DNA of 38,186 nt. Source: Bacteroidales bacterium UBA5507 (GTDB lineage Bacteria; Bacteroidota; Bacteroidia; Bacteroidales; Lentimicrobiaceae). This document shows positions 8,562 through 17,715 of this stretch, piece by piece. Location of the stretch: NCBI GenBank assembly GCA_002426195.1, contig DIOT01000032.1:1344-39529 (forward strand). The letters are read 5' to 3'. Numbering within the stretch: position 1 is the stretch's first letter; the number at the start of each line of letters is the position of its first letter. The notes under the pieces were generated by a model that saw nothing but the letters and a program-made list of their open reading frames with translations, was not told the origin of the DNA and searched no databases. Position numbers and translations under genes: made by a program.

Positions 8562-8569
8562 TACCTTTG
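8562..8569 (+). promoter_or_regulatory. -7 promoter element of the adenylate cyclase gene
   Basis: TACCTTTG matches TAnnTTTG, with a predicted start near 8576. No TTTG is found 19-21 nt upstream. The element lies in the divergent gap between gltX and the cyclase gene. Confidence 0.45.
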
Positions 8570-8611
8570 TAGGTTAACATCTGTTATAATCAAGCCAACT
8601 TGAATAGAAAT

Positions 8612-10702
8612 ATGATTAAGCAGGATAGTAAAAAGTCTTCAATTCCGAGATACAGGTTAGGACGAATCTTTATCTTTCCTCTTCTCCTTTATTTACTACT
8701 GGTGTACCCGGTGTTGGGAATTATGCTTGTTAAGAGCTACCCTCAGCTTAAAGACAGAGCAAGCATAGATATTGTTAAAGAGAATAGTTCTCACTCTGAA
8801 GAAGGTGGATTAGTGTTCGAGCCACGGAATAATCCTTCAAATCAGTTGTCAATTATTATTGAAGAGGGAGATAGTACACGAATTATTGCACCTAATACCA
8901 CTGGCGGTACTACTGGAAACGGACTATCTGGGTCCATCAATAAAATGTTCCGTTTTGTTTTTATTTTCAGTGTTTTAGGTGGAATTCTATTCAATATTCC
9001 TTACAAAATCTATTTTAAACGAAAACGAAAAGACAAATCGGTTTCAAAGAGGCTATACAGGTTCTGCAGACGATTTTTGTTAAAAACGCCTTTGGTAAAT
9101 TCCGGTATTGTGTTTTTTGCATTCACTGTAATGCATGTGATAATGATCATACGCTTGACTAATCCGTCAAGTTTTGACGATGAATTGAGCCGCAGATTAT
9201 ATCTCAGTTACCTATTCATATCAATCATAGCATCGCTTTTAAGTACTCTCTTCATTTTCTTCTGGCAAAAGCACCTGGTGCATATTAAATACATTGAGCA
9301 CATCTATTCACGCGATGAGCTTCAGAGAAGAATCTTTGGAAAATCAAGCGGTAAAATTAAAAACAGACTTTACACTGCAAGTGCAATGACAACTTTGCTT
9401 CCTTTAACGGTTGTTTTGCTCTATTTGCTAATAAGCCTGACACCTATACAGGATATGAATCATGCTACGACAGGTGAATTACGAATAATGCTTGGTCGGT
9501 TGACTGACATTATGGGACCTGATTTAGATATTGAAAGTGAATTCGGCAAATCAAATCTCTATTATATCAGCGCTATTGATAACGTTCTGATGTTTGCAGG
9601 AATCACCAGTGGCATACTTGTAGCTTTCATTTATATTTTGTTCTTTGTCAGTTGGTCAACCGCTGATATTGTAAGGCCTGTTAATGAACTGGTTAGGAAT
9701 ATGCAATTTACAAGTGAAGGTAAGCTCGATAATTATACTATCGTTAGAACAAATGATGAGGTGGGGGTCATGTCAGAAGGATATAACCTTATGACTTCTC
9801 GTCTGAGAGAATATATCTACAAGATATCACAGATGAATGAAGCTTACTCGCGATTTGTGCCTAATCAGTTTCTGGAATTTTTAGGTAAAGAGAACTTCGT
9901 TGACATTCAGCTTGGTGATCAGGTTCAAAAGGAAATGTCAGTTCTTTTCAGCGATATCAGAGGCTTTACAGAGCTTTCAGAAGGTCTGACACCCAAGGAG
10001 AATTTCGATTTTATAAATCACTATTTGGGTTATATGGAGCCTGTTATCAGGAAAAATAACGGTTTCATTGATAAATATATGGGTGACTCTATAATGGCTC
10101 TTTTTTCGGATTCAGTTGATGATGCAATTAATGCCGCAATTGAAATGCGACAGGCTCTTGATCAGTTTAACAGAGATAGAGCTGAAATTGGACAACCATC
10201 TGTAGATTCAGGAATTGGAATACATACAGGAAACCTGATGCTCGGTGTAGTAGGAGGGGAGGGCCGTATAGACGGAACCGTTATCTCTGATTCTGTTAAT
10301 CTGGCTTCACGACTTGAAGGTCTCACGAAAATTTACAAAACTTCAATTATCATAAGCGAGGATAGCCTTATTAAATTAAAGAATCCGGGAAATTACAATT
10401 TCCGATTCCTTGATGTTGCCAGAGTTAAAGGTAAGAAAGAAGCTGTTTATATATTCGAAGTTTTGGATGGTGAACCTGAAGAGATAAAAGAATTGAAAAC
10501 ACAGACAAAAGCCCTTTTTGGAAAAGGCATTGAGACTTATAAAAACCGGAATTTTACCGAAGCAATTGAGATTTTCACAGAAGTTGTGAAGATAAATCCA
10601 ATGGATGCTGCAGCTGCTTTTTATATTAACAGGTGCAGAAACATTACAGGAAAACAATTGCCTGATGACTGGAGTGGAATAGAAGTTTTTGATGCAAAAT
10701 AG
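8612..10702 (+). CDS. Membrane-anchored class III adenylate cyclase with HAMP and C-terminal TPR-like region
   Basis: This protein should make cyclic AMP. Numbering from the alternative TTG at 8600, membrane helices lie near residues 22-44, 115-135, 168-186, 200-222, 262-282 and 330-352. A HAMP-like linker (WSTADIVRPVNELVRNM) and then a class III cyclase domain (about 440-620) follow. Metal-binding Asp452 (LFSDIRGFTELSE) and Asp496 (KYMGD), adenine-selecting Lys492 and Asp564, and transition-state Asn567 and Arg571 (SDSVNLASRLE) are all present, so it looks active and ATP-specific. The last 70 residues (FGKGIETYKNRNFTEAIEIFTEVVKINP) resemble a TPR unit. I prefer ATG 8612 over TTG 8600. Confidence 0.88.
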   Translation: MIKQDSKKSSIPRYRLGRIFIFPLLLYLLLVYPVLGIMLVKSYPQLKDRASIDIVKENSSHSEEGGLVFEPRNNPSNQLSIIIEEGDSTRIIAPNTTGGTTGNGLSGSINKMFRFVFIFSVLGGILFNIPYKIYFKRKRKDKSVSKRLYRFCRRFLLKTPLVNSGIVFFAFTVMHVIMIIRLTNPSSFDDELSRRLYLSYLFISIIASLLSTLFIFFWQKHLVHIKYIEHIYSRDELQRRIFGKSSGKIKNRLYTASAMTTLLPLTVVLLYLLISLTPIQDMNHATTGELRIMLGRLTDIMGPDLDIESEFGKSNLYYISAIDNVLMFAGITSGILVAFIYILFFVSWSTADIVRPVNELVRNMQFTSEGKLDNYTIVRTNDEVGVMSEGYNLMTSRLREYIYKISQMNEAYSRFVPNQFLEFLGKENFVDIQLGDQVQKEMSVLFSDIRGFTELSEGLTPKENFDFINHYLGYMEPVIRKNNGFIDKYMGDSIMALFSDSVDDAINAAIEMRQALDQFNRDRAEIGQPSVDSGIGIHTGNLMLGVVGGEGRIDGTVISDSVNLASRLEGLTKIYKTSIIISEDSLIKLKNPGNYNFRFLDVARVKGKKEAVYIFEVLDGEPEEIKELKTQTKALFGKGIETYKNRNFTEAIEIFTEVVKINPMDAAAAFYINRCRNITGKQLPDDWSGIEVFDAK

Positions 10703-10785
10703 TTATTTGGCTTAATCTTGATTTACAATCATTTAACACACTTTTTGAGTCAAAAAAATGTTATTAGATTATACAGACAGTTGAT

Positions 10786-13700
10786 ATGAATAGCAACTAT
10801 ACCATACTGATTGATAAACTCGACTCTTTTATAAAGAAGTACTACACTAATCTTCTTATCAAAGGTGTACTTTATAGTCTTGCTTTATTGGGTAGCTTTT
10901 TCCTGATTTTTGCCTTATTTGAATCAGTCGCCTGGTTTTCGACAACTGTAAGAACTGTGTTATTCTATTCTTATCTGGTCTTGGGAATAATCCTTGTTTC
11001 TAAGTATATACTTACCCCTATTTTAAAACTCAATCGGATAGGATCACGTATCTCTCATGAAATGGCTGCCGAAATTGTTGGTAAGCATTTTAGCGAAGTA
11101 AAGGATACTCTCTTGAATACTCTGCAATTAAAAAAGTTAGCTGATGAGAATCCTGAAAACTATGATCTTATTATTGCAGGAATAACCAAGAAATCAGAAA
11201 AGTTAATGACTGTCCCATTCAGATCGGCAATTAACTATTCTTCAAATAAAAGGTATTTGTACTTTGCTCTCCCACCGATACTAATAATTGGTATTCTTTT
11301 AATTGCATCACCTAAAGTAATAACAGGGCCTGGTAATAGATTAATCAATCATTCGGTTACTTTTTCTAAACCTCTTCCTTTCTCTTTACAAATAAATAAT
11401 AAAGACCTTACAGCTGTTCAGCAGGAAGATTTTGTGTTAAATGTTGGGGTTAAAGGTGAAGAATTACCTGCAGAGATTCTTCTGTTAATTGATGGAAATG
11501 AATTCAGAATGAATCCTTTAAACAAACTTGAGTTCGAGTATACATTTAAGAAAATACAGAAAAGCTTTGATTTCAAATTATTAGCAGCCGGATACACAAG
11601 CGATGCTTATCATGTGACAGTTCTTCCAAAGCCGATAATTCTTAATTATGATATTGATCTTCAATTCCCGGCATACCTCAAAAGAAAGAATGAAAGAATC
11701 TCTAATGTAGGCGATATAAATGTTCCTCAAGGAACAATACTTAACTGGAATTTCTATACCCGTGATGCAGAATCAGTTTCCTTTATTCTGGGTGATAAAT
11801 TGCAGCAACTTACTTCTTCAAACAGTAATGCTTTCAGAACCAGCCATAAGTTGATGGAAGGAACGGAAATAACTATATTCAGTAGTAATGAGTTCTTCAC
11901 TAATAAAGATTCACTATTGTTCTATGCTAATGCCATTCCTGATATCTATCCTACTATCCAAATTGAGGAATATAGGGATAGCGTTTTCGATAATAGGTTG
12001 TATTTCAGAGGCTTAATTAGAGATGACTACGGTTTTAGGAATCTTGAATTTAAGATGACCAAGCTGAGAGAGGGTGAAAGAGGGGCAGAAATGTCTACTC
12101 AGGTAATGATACAAAGTGACATAGCAGAACAGAATTTCTATTACTTCTTCGACCTGCTAACTCTTGGCCTTAATCCGGGTGAAAACATCTCATATTATTT
12201 CGAAATATGGGATAATGATGGCGTAAACGGTTCTAAATCAGCTCGTTCTCAAGAAATGAACTTCCGAATGCCTACACTTGATGAGATTAATTCTATGGTC
12301 AACAAGCATCAGGAGGATATAAAAGACGACTTCGAAAAAACCATCAAAGAAGCAAAGAGTATTCAGGAAGCAATTGAAAAATTAAATGCTGAATATATAA
12401 ATAAGAAAGAGCTTAACTATCAGGATAAGAAGCAGATTGAAAACCTGATTGAAAGACATAAACAATTGCAGGATAAAATTGAGGATATGCAATTGGAGAA
12501 CAAGCAAATGAATGCTAAAGAATCTCAGATTAAACAAGTCGATCAGAGTATCATTGAAAAGCAACAGCAACTTGAAAAACTCTTCGAAGACATTATGTCG
12601 GATGAGATGAAGAAGATGTTTGAAGAATTGCAGAAATTAATGGATGAGTTCAATAAAGATAAGGTTAAGGATGTACTAGAGAAAATGAAGATGTCGGCCC
12701 AGGATCTTGAAAAAGATTTAGACCGGAATCTCGAGATGTTTAAACAACTAGAGTTTGACAAAAAACTTACTGAAGCAATTGAAAATATTCAAAAGCTGGC
12801 AGAAGAAGAATCCAAATTATCTGAAGAGACCAAAAGCAGTAATAGAAAGCAAAATGAAGAACTGGGAAAAAAGCAGGAACAGATTAAAGAAAGATTCGAA
12901 GAGATAAATAAAGAATTTGATGAATTAAATAAGCTCAACAAAGAACTCTCGGAACCGAACAATTTCCAGAAGCCTGAGCAGCAATCCGAGGATGTAAAAC
13001 AAGAAATGAATGAAAGTCTGGAGAATCTTAAGGAATCTCAGATGAATAAGGCATCAGAAAACCAAAGAAAAGCATCCGAAAAAATGAAACAAATGAGTGA
13101 TGATTTGTTTCAGATGCAGCAGGAGATGAATCAGGAACAACTAGGCGAAGATGCAGCTGCTCTAAGGGTAATTCTTGAAAATCTAGTAAGGATATCCTTC
13201 GATCAGGAGGATTTAATTAATCGTTTAAAAATCATTAATAGATCAGATCCCAAATTTGTCAAAATTGTTGAGGACCAAAAACGTCTGAAAGATAACCTCT
13301 CAATGGTTGAAGACTCTTTACTCGCTCTAAGTAAGAGACAGCCTATGATTGGGAATTTTGTAAACAGAGAAATCAGAGATATTAATAGTAATACAGATAT
13401 GACTCTGGAAGCATTACAGAAAAGATCTATTGGTATGGCAAGTTCAAAGCAACAATATGTAATGACTGCTGTAAATAATCTCGCTTTATTATTATCTGAA
13501 TCGCTAAAGAATATGGAGCAATCGCTCAATATGCAGGCTTCCGGTAAATCAGGTAAGCAAAATCCCAAACCAGGTAAAGGTAAGAATTCAATGAAATCGA
13601 TGAGACAAATGCAGGAGAAACTCAATCAACAAATGGAAGAGTTACGTAAAGGCATGTCTCCAAAACCAGGTGAAAAGAGTCAGCAGGGGCAAGGATCACA

Positions 13701-14142
13701 AATGAGCGAGCAGCTTGCTAGAATGGCAGCACAACAGGAAGCTTTAAGAAGAATGCTTCAACAATATGCAGATGAGCTTCAAAAGGAAGGAAATGTCAAT
13801 CAGCAGGGGATGCAGCGAATGCTCCAGGAAATGGAAAAAACCGAAAGCGATTTGGTAAATAAGATCCTGAATCAGCAAACAATGAAGCGCCAGCAGGATA
13901 TTCTTACCCGTTTGCTTGAATCAGAAAAAGCTGAAATGAAAAGAGAACAGGAAGAGAGAAGAGAATCTAATGAAGGGAAAGACCTACCTCATCCTGATCC
14001 TGCTAAATATTTCGATAGTATTGGACTTCCATCAAAAGAGACTGAGTTAATACATACAATTCCTCCATCTTTCAGGAATTACTATAGAAATAAAGTAAAC
14101 AGTTATTACATTCATATACCTTCTTCATCTGAATCAAATTAA
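10786..14142 (+). CDS. DUF4175-family membrane protein with long coiled coils
   Basis: The 1118-residue product matches the Bacteroidota DUF4175 family in layout. Two membrane helices lie near residues 25-50 and 55-75 and a third near 158-176. A beta-rich region follows to about residue 490, and then some 600 residues of highly charged, Glu/Lys/Gln/Met-rich helix with strong coiled-coil character, ending near a PHPDPAKYFDS segment. No catalytic motif is visible. The function of the family is not established; the architecture suggests a structural or scaffolding role at the inner membrane with a large soluble arm. It is followed after 3 bp by ybeY and is probably co-transcribed with it. DUF4175, ybeY and mnmG in this order are, to my knowledge, a recurrent Bacteroidota arrangement. 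Confidence 0.82.
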   Translation: MNSNYTILIDKLDSFIKKYYTNLLIKGVLYSLALLGSFFLIFALFESVAWFSTTVRTVLFYSYLVLGIILVSKYILTPILKLNRIGSRISHEMAAEIVGKHFSEVKDTLLNTLQLKKLADENPENYDLIIAGITKKSEKLMTVPFRSAINYSSNKRYLYFALPPILIIGILLIASPKVITGPGNRLINHSVTFSKPLPFSLQINNKDLTAVQQEDFVLNVGVKGEELPAEILLLIDGNEFRMNPLNKLEFEYTFKKIQKSFDFKLLAAGYTSDAYHVTVLPKPIILNYDIDLQFPAYLKRKNERISNVGDINVPQGTILNWNFYTRDAESVSFILGDKLQQLTSSNSNAFRTSHKLMEGTEITIFSSNEFFTNKDSLLFYANAIPDIYPTIQIEEYRDSVFDNRLYFRGLIRDDYGFRNLEFKMTKLREGERGAEMSTQVMIQSDIAEQNFYYFFDLLTLGLNPGENISYYFEIWDNDGVNGSKSARSQEMNFRMPTLDEINSMVNKHQEDIKDDFEKTIKEAKSIQEAIEKLNAEYINKKELNYQDKKQIENLIERHKQLQDKIEDMQLENKQMNAKESQIKQVDQSIIEKQQQLEKLFEDIMSDEMKKMFEELQKLMDEFNKDKVKDVLEKMKMSAQDLEKDLDRNLEMFKQLEFDKKLTEAIENIQKLAEEESKLSEETKSSNRKQNEELGKKQEQIKERFEEINKEFDELNKLNKELSEPNNFQKPEQQSEDVKQEMNESLENLKESQMNKASENQRKASEKMKQMSDDLFQMQQEMNQEQLGEDAAALRVILENLVRISFDQEDLINRLKIINRSDPKFVKIVEDQKRLKDNLSMVEDSLLALSKRQPMIGNFVNREIRDINSNTDMTLEALQKRSIGMASSKQQYVMTAVNNLALLLSESLKNMEQSLNMQASGKSGKQNPKPGKGKNSMKSMRQMQEKLNQQMEELRKGMSPKPGEKSQQGQGSQMSEQLARMAAQQEALRRMLQQYADELQKEGNVNQQGMQRMLQEMEKTESDLVNKILNQQTMKRQQDILTRLLESEKAEMKREQEERRESNEGKDLPHPDPAKYFDSIGLPSKETELIHTIPPSFRNYYRNKVNSYYIHIPSSSESN

Positions 14143-14145
14143 AAT

Positions 14146-14559
14146 ATGGCAATAAACTTCTTTAACGAGGACATTGATTTTACTCTTGAGAGTAATGCCC
14201 GGATTAAGAATTGGATTAGAAAAGTAATTCAGGGAAAGGGATTCGCTGAAGGCACAATAAATTATATTTTCTGTTCCGACAATTACTTGTTGGACTTGAA
14301 TGTTAAGTATCTTGAGCATGATACGTATACTGATATAATCACTTTCGACTATACAAACGAGAAAGTGTTAAGCGGAGATATATTCATCAGTATTGACAGG
14401 GTAAAAGAAAACTCTGAGAATTATAATACTTCGTTTCACGATGAGCTACGTCGTGTAATTATTCATGGAATTTTGCATCTTACAGGTCTTAAAGATAAAA
14501 CCGAGTCTGAAAGCCTAAATATGCGAAAAAATGAAAATCAATGCCTTGAATTGTATTAA
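14146..14559 (+). CDS. ybeY: Endoribonuclease YbeY (16S rRNA maturation)
   Basis: YbeY is a zinc-dependent RNase needed for 16S rRNA 3'-end processing and ribosome quality control. The 137-residue protein has the family core: DIITFDY, then LSGDIFIS, then the metal motif HGILHLTGLKD at 107-117. His107 and His111 are present, but the third ligand of the usual H-x3-H-x5-H motif is replaced by Asp117. I believe a similar KDK replacement occurs in other Bacteroidota YbeY proteins. It follows the DUF4175 gene by 3 bp, so the two are likely translated from one mRNA. The 367-bp gap after it carries no gene; it holds a possible -7 box and the first parS-like site. Confidence 0.9.
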   Translation: MAINFFNEDIDFTLESNARIKNWIRKVIQGKGFAEGTINYIFCSDNYLLDLNVKYLEHDTYTDIITFDYTNEKVLSGDIFISIDRVKENSENYNTSFHDELRRVIIHGILHLTGLKDKTESESLNMRKNENQCLELY

Positions 14560-14790
14560 TCGCGTTACCCAATAAGTTCCCTTAAATCAAAGAATTCATT
14601 TAAGTGTAGCTCCTGAAAGATTTGTCCAGTGTTCAGGCATCAATCGATTCCCCAATTAAGCTTATTCGAGTCACATTTACTTCTCACTAATAATAGAGTC
14701 TATTTCTGACTTTAGTTCGTCTCATTATTATTTCATTCTGGCTTGGCATCATTCGTTAGTTTGGCAATCTCTCCATACCTGAATATTTAG

Positions 14791-14798
14791 TATTTTTG
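14791..14798 (+). promoter_or_regulatory. Possible -7 element upstream of mnmG
   Basis: TATTTTTG fits TAnnTTTG and lies 129 bp before the mnmG ATG. The nearest TTTG is too far upstream (27 nt), so this is a weak call. The gap 14560-14926 otherwise shows only the parS-like site. Confidence 0.3.
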
Positions 14799-14902
14799 CC
14801 GCCTGAAATTGCATAATCTATTTTCTTGTAATGAATTTTGCAATGGTAAATAATGCATTTTCATCAACTAAAATTTGCACTAACCGTTTTCTTCAAAAGG
14901 AA

Positions 14903-14918
14903 TGTTCCACGTGAAACA
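14903..14918 (+). promoter_or_regulatory. parS-like ParB-binding site, copy 1
   Basis: TGTTCCACGTGAAACA agrees at every defined position with the conserved chromosomal parS consensus (TGTTNCACGTGAAACA). ParB dimers load at such sites to form the partition complex that segregates the origin region. The site ends 8 bp before the mnmG start codon, so bound ParB might also affect mnmG expression. It is the exact reverse complement of the second copy downstream of mnmG. Confidence 0.85.
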
Positions 14919-14926
14919 GGTAAAGG

Positions 14927-16798
14927 ATGTTTAAAATATATGATGTTATTGTGGTGGGTGCGGGACATGCCGGATGTGAAGCTGCGGCCGCTGCTGCTAA
15001 TCTAGGCTCGTCAGTACTACTAGTTACTATGAATATGTCGACTATGGCTCAGATGTCATGCAATCCTGCTATGGGAGGCATAGCAAAAGGTCAGATAGTA
15101 AGAGAGATTGACGCATTAGGAGGCTATTCTGGTATTGTCACCGATCACTCGATGATACAATTCAGAATGTTGAATAAGTCAAAAGGACCTGCTATGTGGA
15201 GTCCAAGAGCCCAAAGTGATAGAATGCGTTTCTCGGAAATGTGGAGGTTAACATTAGAAAAGATTCCTAATTTAGACTTCTGGCAGGATACCGTTAATGA
15301 AGTGATAATTGAAAAGGGAATTGTAAAAGGTATAAAGACCACCATGGGACACGAAATAAATGGCCGGTCAGTAATCCTAACAAATGGTACTTTCCTCAAT
15401 GGTATAATACACATCGGTACAAAACAATTCGGTGGTGGAAGAATGGGAGACAGAGCGTCACTGGGATTAACCGGTTCATTAAAAGAGGCAGGATTCGAAT
15501 CAAAGAGACTGAAGACCGGCACACCGGTTAGAGTTGATGGCAGGTCAATAGATTTCTCGAAAATGGAAGAACAAAAAGGTGATGAAAATCCCGGAAAGTT
15601 CTCTTTTACCAATACGCCCAAATTATCAAAACAACGTAGTTGTTTTATTACTTACACGAATCAGAAAGTACATGATACTCTCAGAGAAGGTTTTGACTTT
15701 TCTCCAATGTACTCCGGTAGGATTGAGGGTAGGGGACCTCGTTATTGCCCGTCGATTGAGGACAAAATTGACAGGTTCAGTGATAAATTACGGCATCAAC
15801 TCTTTGTTGAACCTGAAGGTTGGGATACTGTAGAATATTATGTTAATGGTTTTTCATCAAGTCTGCCTGAGGATGTTCAATTTAGAGCTCTTCAACTGGT
15901 GCCAGGTTTTGAAAATGCAAAGATTTTCAGGCCCGGCTATGCAATAGAATATGATTATTTCCCTCCCGATCAATTAAAACCTACATTAGAAACTCATCGG
16001 GTAAAGAACTTATTCTTTGCTGGCCAAATAAATGGCACAACCGGATATGAAGAGGCAGCAGCTCAGGGATTAATGGCAGGGATAAATGCTCATCTTTCAA
16101 TAAATGATTCAGATCCTTTCATATTACAACGCTCAGAATCATACATTGGCGTTCTGATTGACGACTTAATTACAAAGACTATCGACGAACCATACAGGAT
16201 GTTTACTTCCAGAGCTGAATACCGAATATTACTCAGGCATAATACTGCTGATTTGAGATTGACACCATTGGGCTATAAACTTGGTTTAGCTTCACAAGAA
16301 AGAATGAATGCTGTTGATAATAAGAATAATCTTATTCAATTAATGCTTAATAAAGCAAATAGCATTTCATTAGCTCCTTCTGAAATCAATAGTTTTCTTG
16401 AAAAGTGTGGCACTTCACCAATCATTCAAAAAGCGAAAGTCTCAATGCTTGCATTAAGACCGCAGGTGAGCTTCCGGGAGTTGGTATTGAGCACTCCATA
16501 CTTTAAAGAAGAAATTCAAAAACTAGGTGATTTCTGCGATGAGGTTTTAGAGGAAAGTGAAATCCTGATAAAGTATGGAGGATATATAGAGAAAGAAAAA
16601 CATCTGGCAGATTCAATGTCGGAGTATGATAATATACCACTTAAACCTGATTTTAATTACCAAAGTCTGGTTTCACTATCTTTTGAAGCAAGAGAAAAGC
16701 TTACTAAACAAAAGCCTGCTACAATTGGACAGGCCAGTAGAATTAGTGGAGTTTCACCCGCTGACATTGCGGTTTTAATAGTTTACCTTACTCACTAA
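14927..16798 (+). CDS. mnmG: tRNA uridine-5-carboxymethylaminomethyl modification enzyme MnmG
   Basis: MnmG (GidA) is the FAD protein that, with the GTPase MnmE, installs the carboxymethylaminomethyl group on wobble U34 of certain tRNAs. The 623-residue protein has the dinucleotide-binding motif GAGHAGCEAA at 11-20, MSCNPAMGGIAKG, the GTFLNG block, GRGPRYCPSIEDK and NGTTGYEEAAAQG, all hallmarks of the family. It also has the C-terminal helical domain with SRISGVSPADIAVL. Length is standard, and both conserved cysteine-containing segments (SCNP, YCPS) are present. It is flanked on both sides by parS-like sites, recalling the gidA-near-origin location known from other bacteria. No mnmE or rsmG is in the window. 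Confidence 0.97.
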   Translation: MFKIYDVIVVGAGHAGCEAAAAAANLGSSVLLVTMNMSTMAQMSCNPAMGGIAKGQIVREIDALGGYSGIVTDHSMIQFRMLNKSKGPAMWSPRAQSDRMRFSEMWRLTLEKIPNLDFWQDTVNEVIIEKGIVKGIKTTMGHEINGRSVILTNGTFLNGIIHIGTKQFGGGRMGDRASLGLTGSLKEAGFESKRLKTGTPVRVDGRSIDFSKMEEQKGDENPGKFSFTNTPKLSKQRSCFITYTNQKVHDTLREGFDFSPMYSGRIEGRGPRYCPSIEDKIDRFSDKLRHQLFVEPEGWDTVEYYVNGFSSSLPEDVQFRALQLVPGFENAKIFRPGYAIEYDYFPPDQLKPTLETHRVKNLFFAGQINGTTGYEEAAAQGLMAGINAHLSINDSDPFILQRSESYIGVLIDDLITKTIDEPYRMFTSRAEYRILLRHNTADLRLTPLGYKLGLASQERMNAVDNKNNLIQLMLNKANSISLAPSEINSFLEKCGTSPIIQKAKVSMLALRPQVSFRELVLSTPYFKEEIQKLGDFCDEVLEESEILIKYGGYIEKEKHLADSMSEYDNIPLKPDFNYQSLVSLSFEAREKLTKQKPATIGQASRISGVSPADIAVLIVYLTH

Positions 16799-16806
16799 CT
16801 TATAAA

Positions 16807-17715
16807 ATGTTTCACGTGGAACAAATCACTCAACCTGACATTGAATTGTGTCCTGCTTGTGCATCAACAGAACATGTAATGCACTTAATATTAGACGATT
16901 ACTTCCTAAGTAAGGAGTCCTTTTCATTAAAAAAATGTACTCAATGCGGTCTCTTACAGACCGTTCCACAGCCAGGTATTGAGCAATTAGGTAGATATTA
17001 CCAATCATCAGACTACATCTCACATTCAACAGACAATAAGAGCTTCATGAATGTTGTGTATGACATTATCAGAAGATCTACACTCCGTTCAAAATTGTCT
17101 CTTATAAAGAAGTATTCCGAAGGTTCCAACCTATTGGATATAGGTTGTGCAACAGGGGTATTCCTTAATTACTGCCAGAGTCAGGGATATAATGTCAAAG
17201 GAATTGAGCCTGAAGCTAAACCAAGGGAATACGCCATTAATGAGTACAAACTTGATGTTGGAAATCTTGATTGCTTGTCAAGTATAGAGAATCAGTCAAT
17301 AGATATTGTTACTATGTGGCACGTACTAGAGCATGTAAGTGATATCAAGGAAAGAATGCAAATCATACACAAAATATTGAGAGATTCAGGTACAGCATTT
17401 ATTGCATTACCTAATCCACTATCATACGATGCCCAGTATTATAAAAACTATTGGGCTGCATACGATGTTCCACGCCATTTGTACCATTTCACACAGAAAA
17501 GCTTTCACTCACTGGCGACACAGTATTCTTTTAAATTAGTTGCAACGATTCCTATGCTCTATGACGCTTTCTATATATCGTTGCTTAGTGAAAAATACAA
17601 GAATAGTAAGCTTCCTTACCTTAAAGCAATTATTAAAGGACTTCAGTCAAATATTTACGCTTCGAGAAATGATAATAATTACTCAAGTCTCATATATATT
17701 ATACAGAAGTCCTAA
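16807..17715 (+). CDS. Class I SAM-dependent methyltransferase with N-terminal zinc ribbon
   Basis: The 302-residue protein begins with a putative zinc ribbon (Cys15-x2-Cys18 and Cys44-x2-Cys47). A Methyltransf_23-type domain follows, with SAM motif I LLDIGCATG at 109-117, acidic Glu134 (GIEPE) and MWHVLEHVSD. The zinc-ribbon plus methyltransferase layout is common in Bacteroidota next to mnmG; the substrate is unknown. The gene begins 8 bp after mnmG and is likely co-transcribed with it. Its ATG overlaps the first bases of a parS-like site, so residues 1-6 (MFHVEQ) are dictated by that site. The next in-frame ATG is inside the zinc-ribbon region, which supports this start. Confidence 0.85.
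   Translation: MFHVEQITQPDIELCPACASTEHVMHLILDDYFLSKESFSLKKCTQCGLLQTVPQPGIEQLGRYYQSSDYISHSTDNKSFMNVVYDIIRRSTLRSKLSLIKKYSEGSNLLDIGCATGVFLNYCQSQGYNVKGIEPEAKPREYAINEYKLDVGNLDCLSSIENQSIDIVTMWHVLEHVSDIKERMQIIHKILRDSGTAFIALPNPLSYDAQYYKNYWAAYDVPRHLYHFTQKSFHSLATQYSFKLVATIPMLYDAFYISLLSEKYKNSKLPYLKAIIKGLQSNIYASRNDNNYSSLIYIIQKS
16808..16823 (+). promoter_or_regulatory. parS-like ParB-binding site, copy 2, inside a coding start
   Basis: TGTTTCACGTGGAACA is the exact reverse complement of the copy at 14903-14918, so it is the parS consensus read on the - strand. It begins at the second base of the methyltransferase ATG and runs through codon 6. The two sites are 1905 bp apart and frame mnmG. Confidence 0.85.

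Noticed and set aside
12382..13625. Several antisense open frames within the DUF4175 gene
   Set aside because: They are the mirror of a biased Glu/Lys/Gln coiled-coil region, which gives Leu/Phe/Ser-rich antisense translations without stops. Codon and protein patterns support only the + strand gene.
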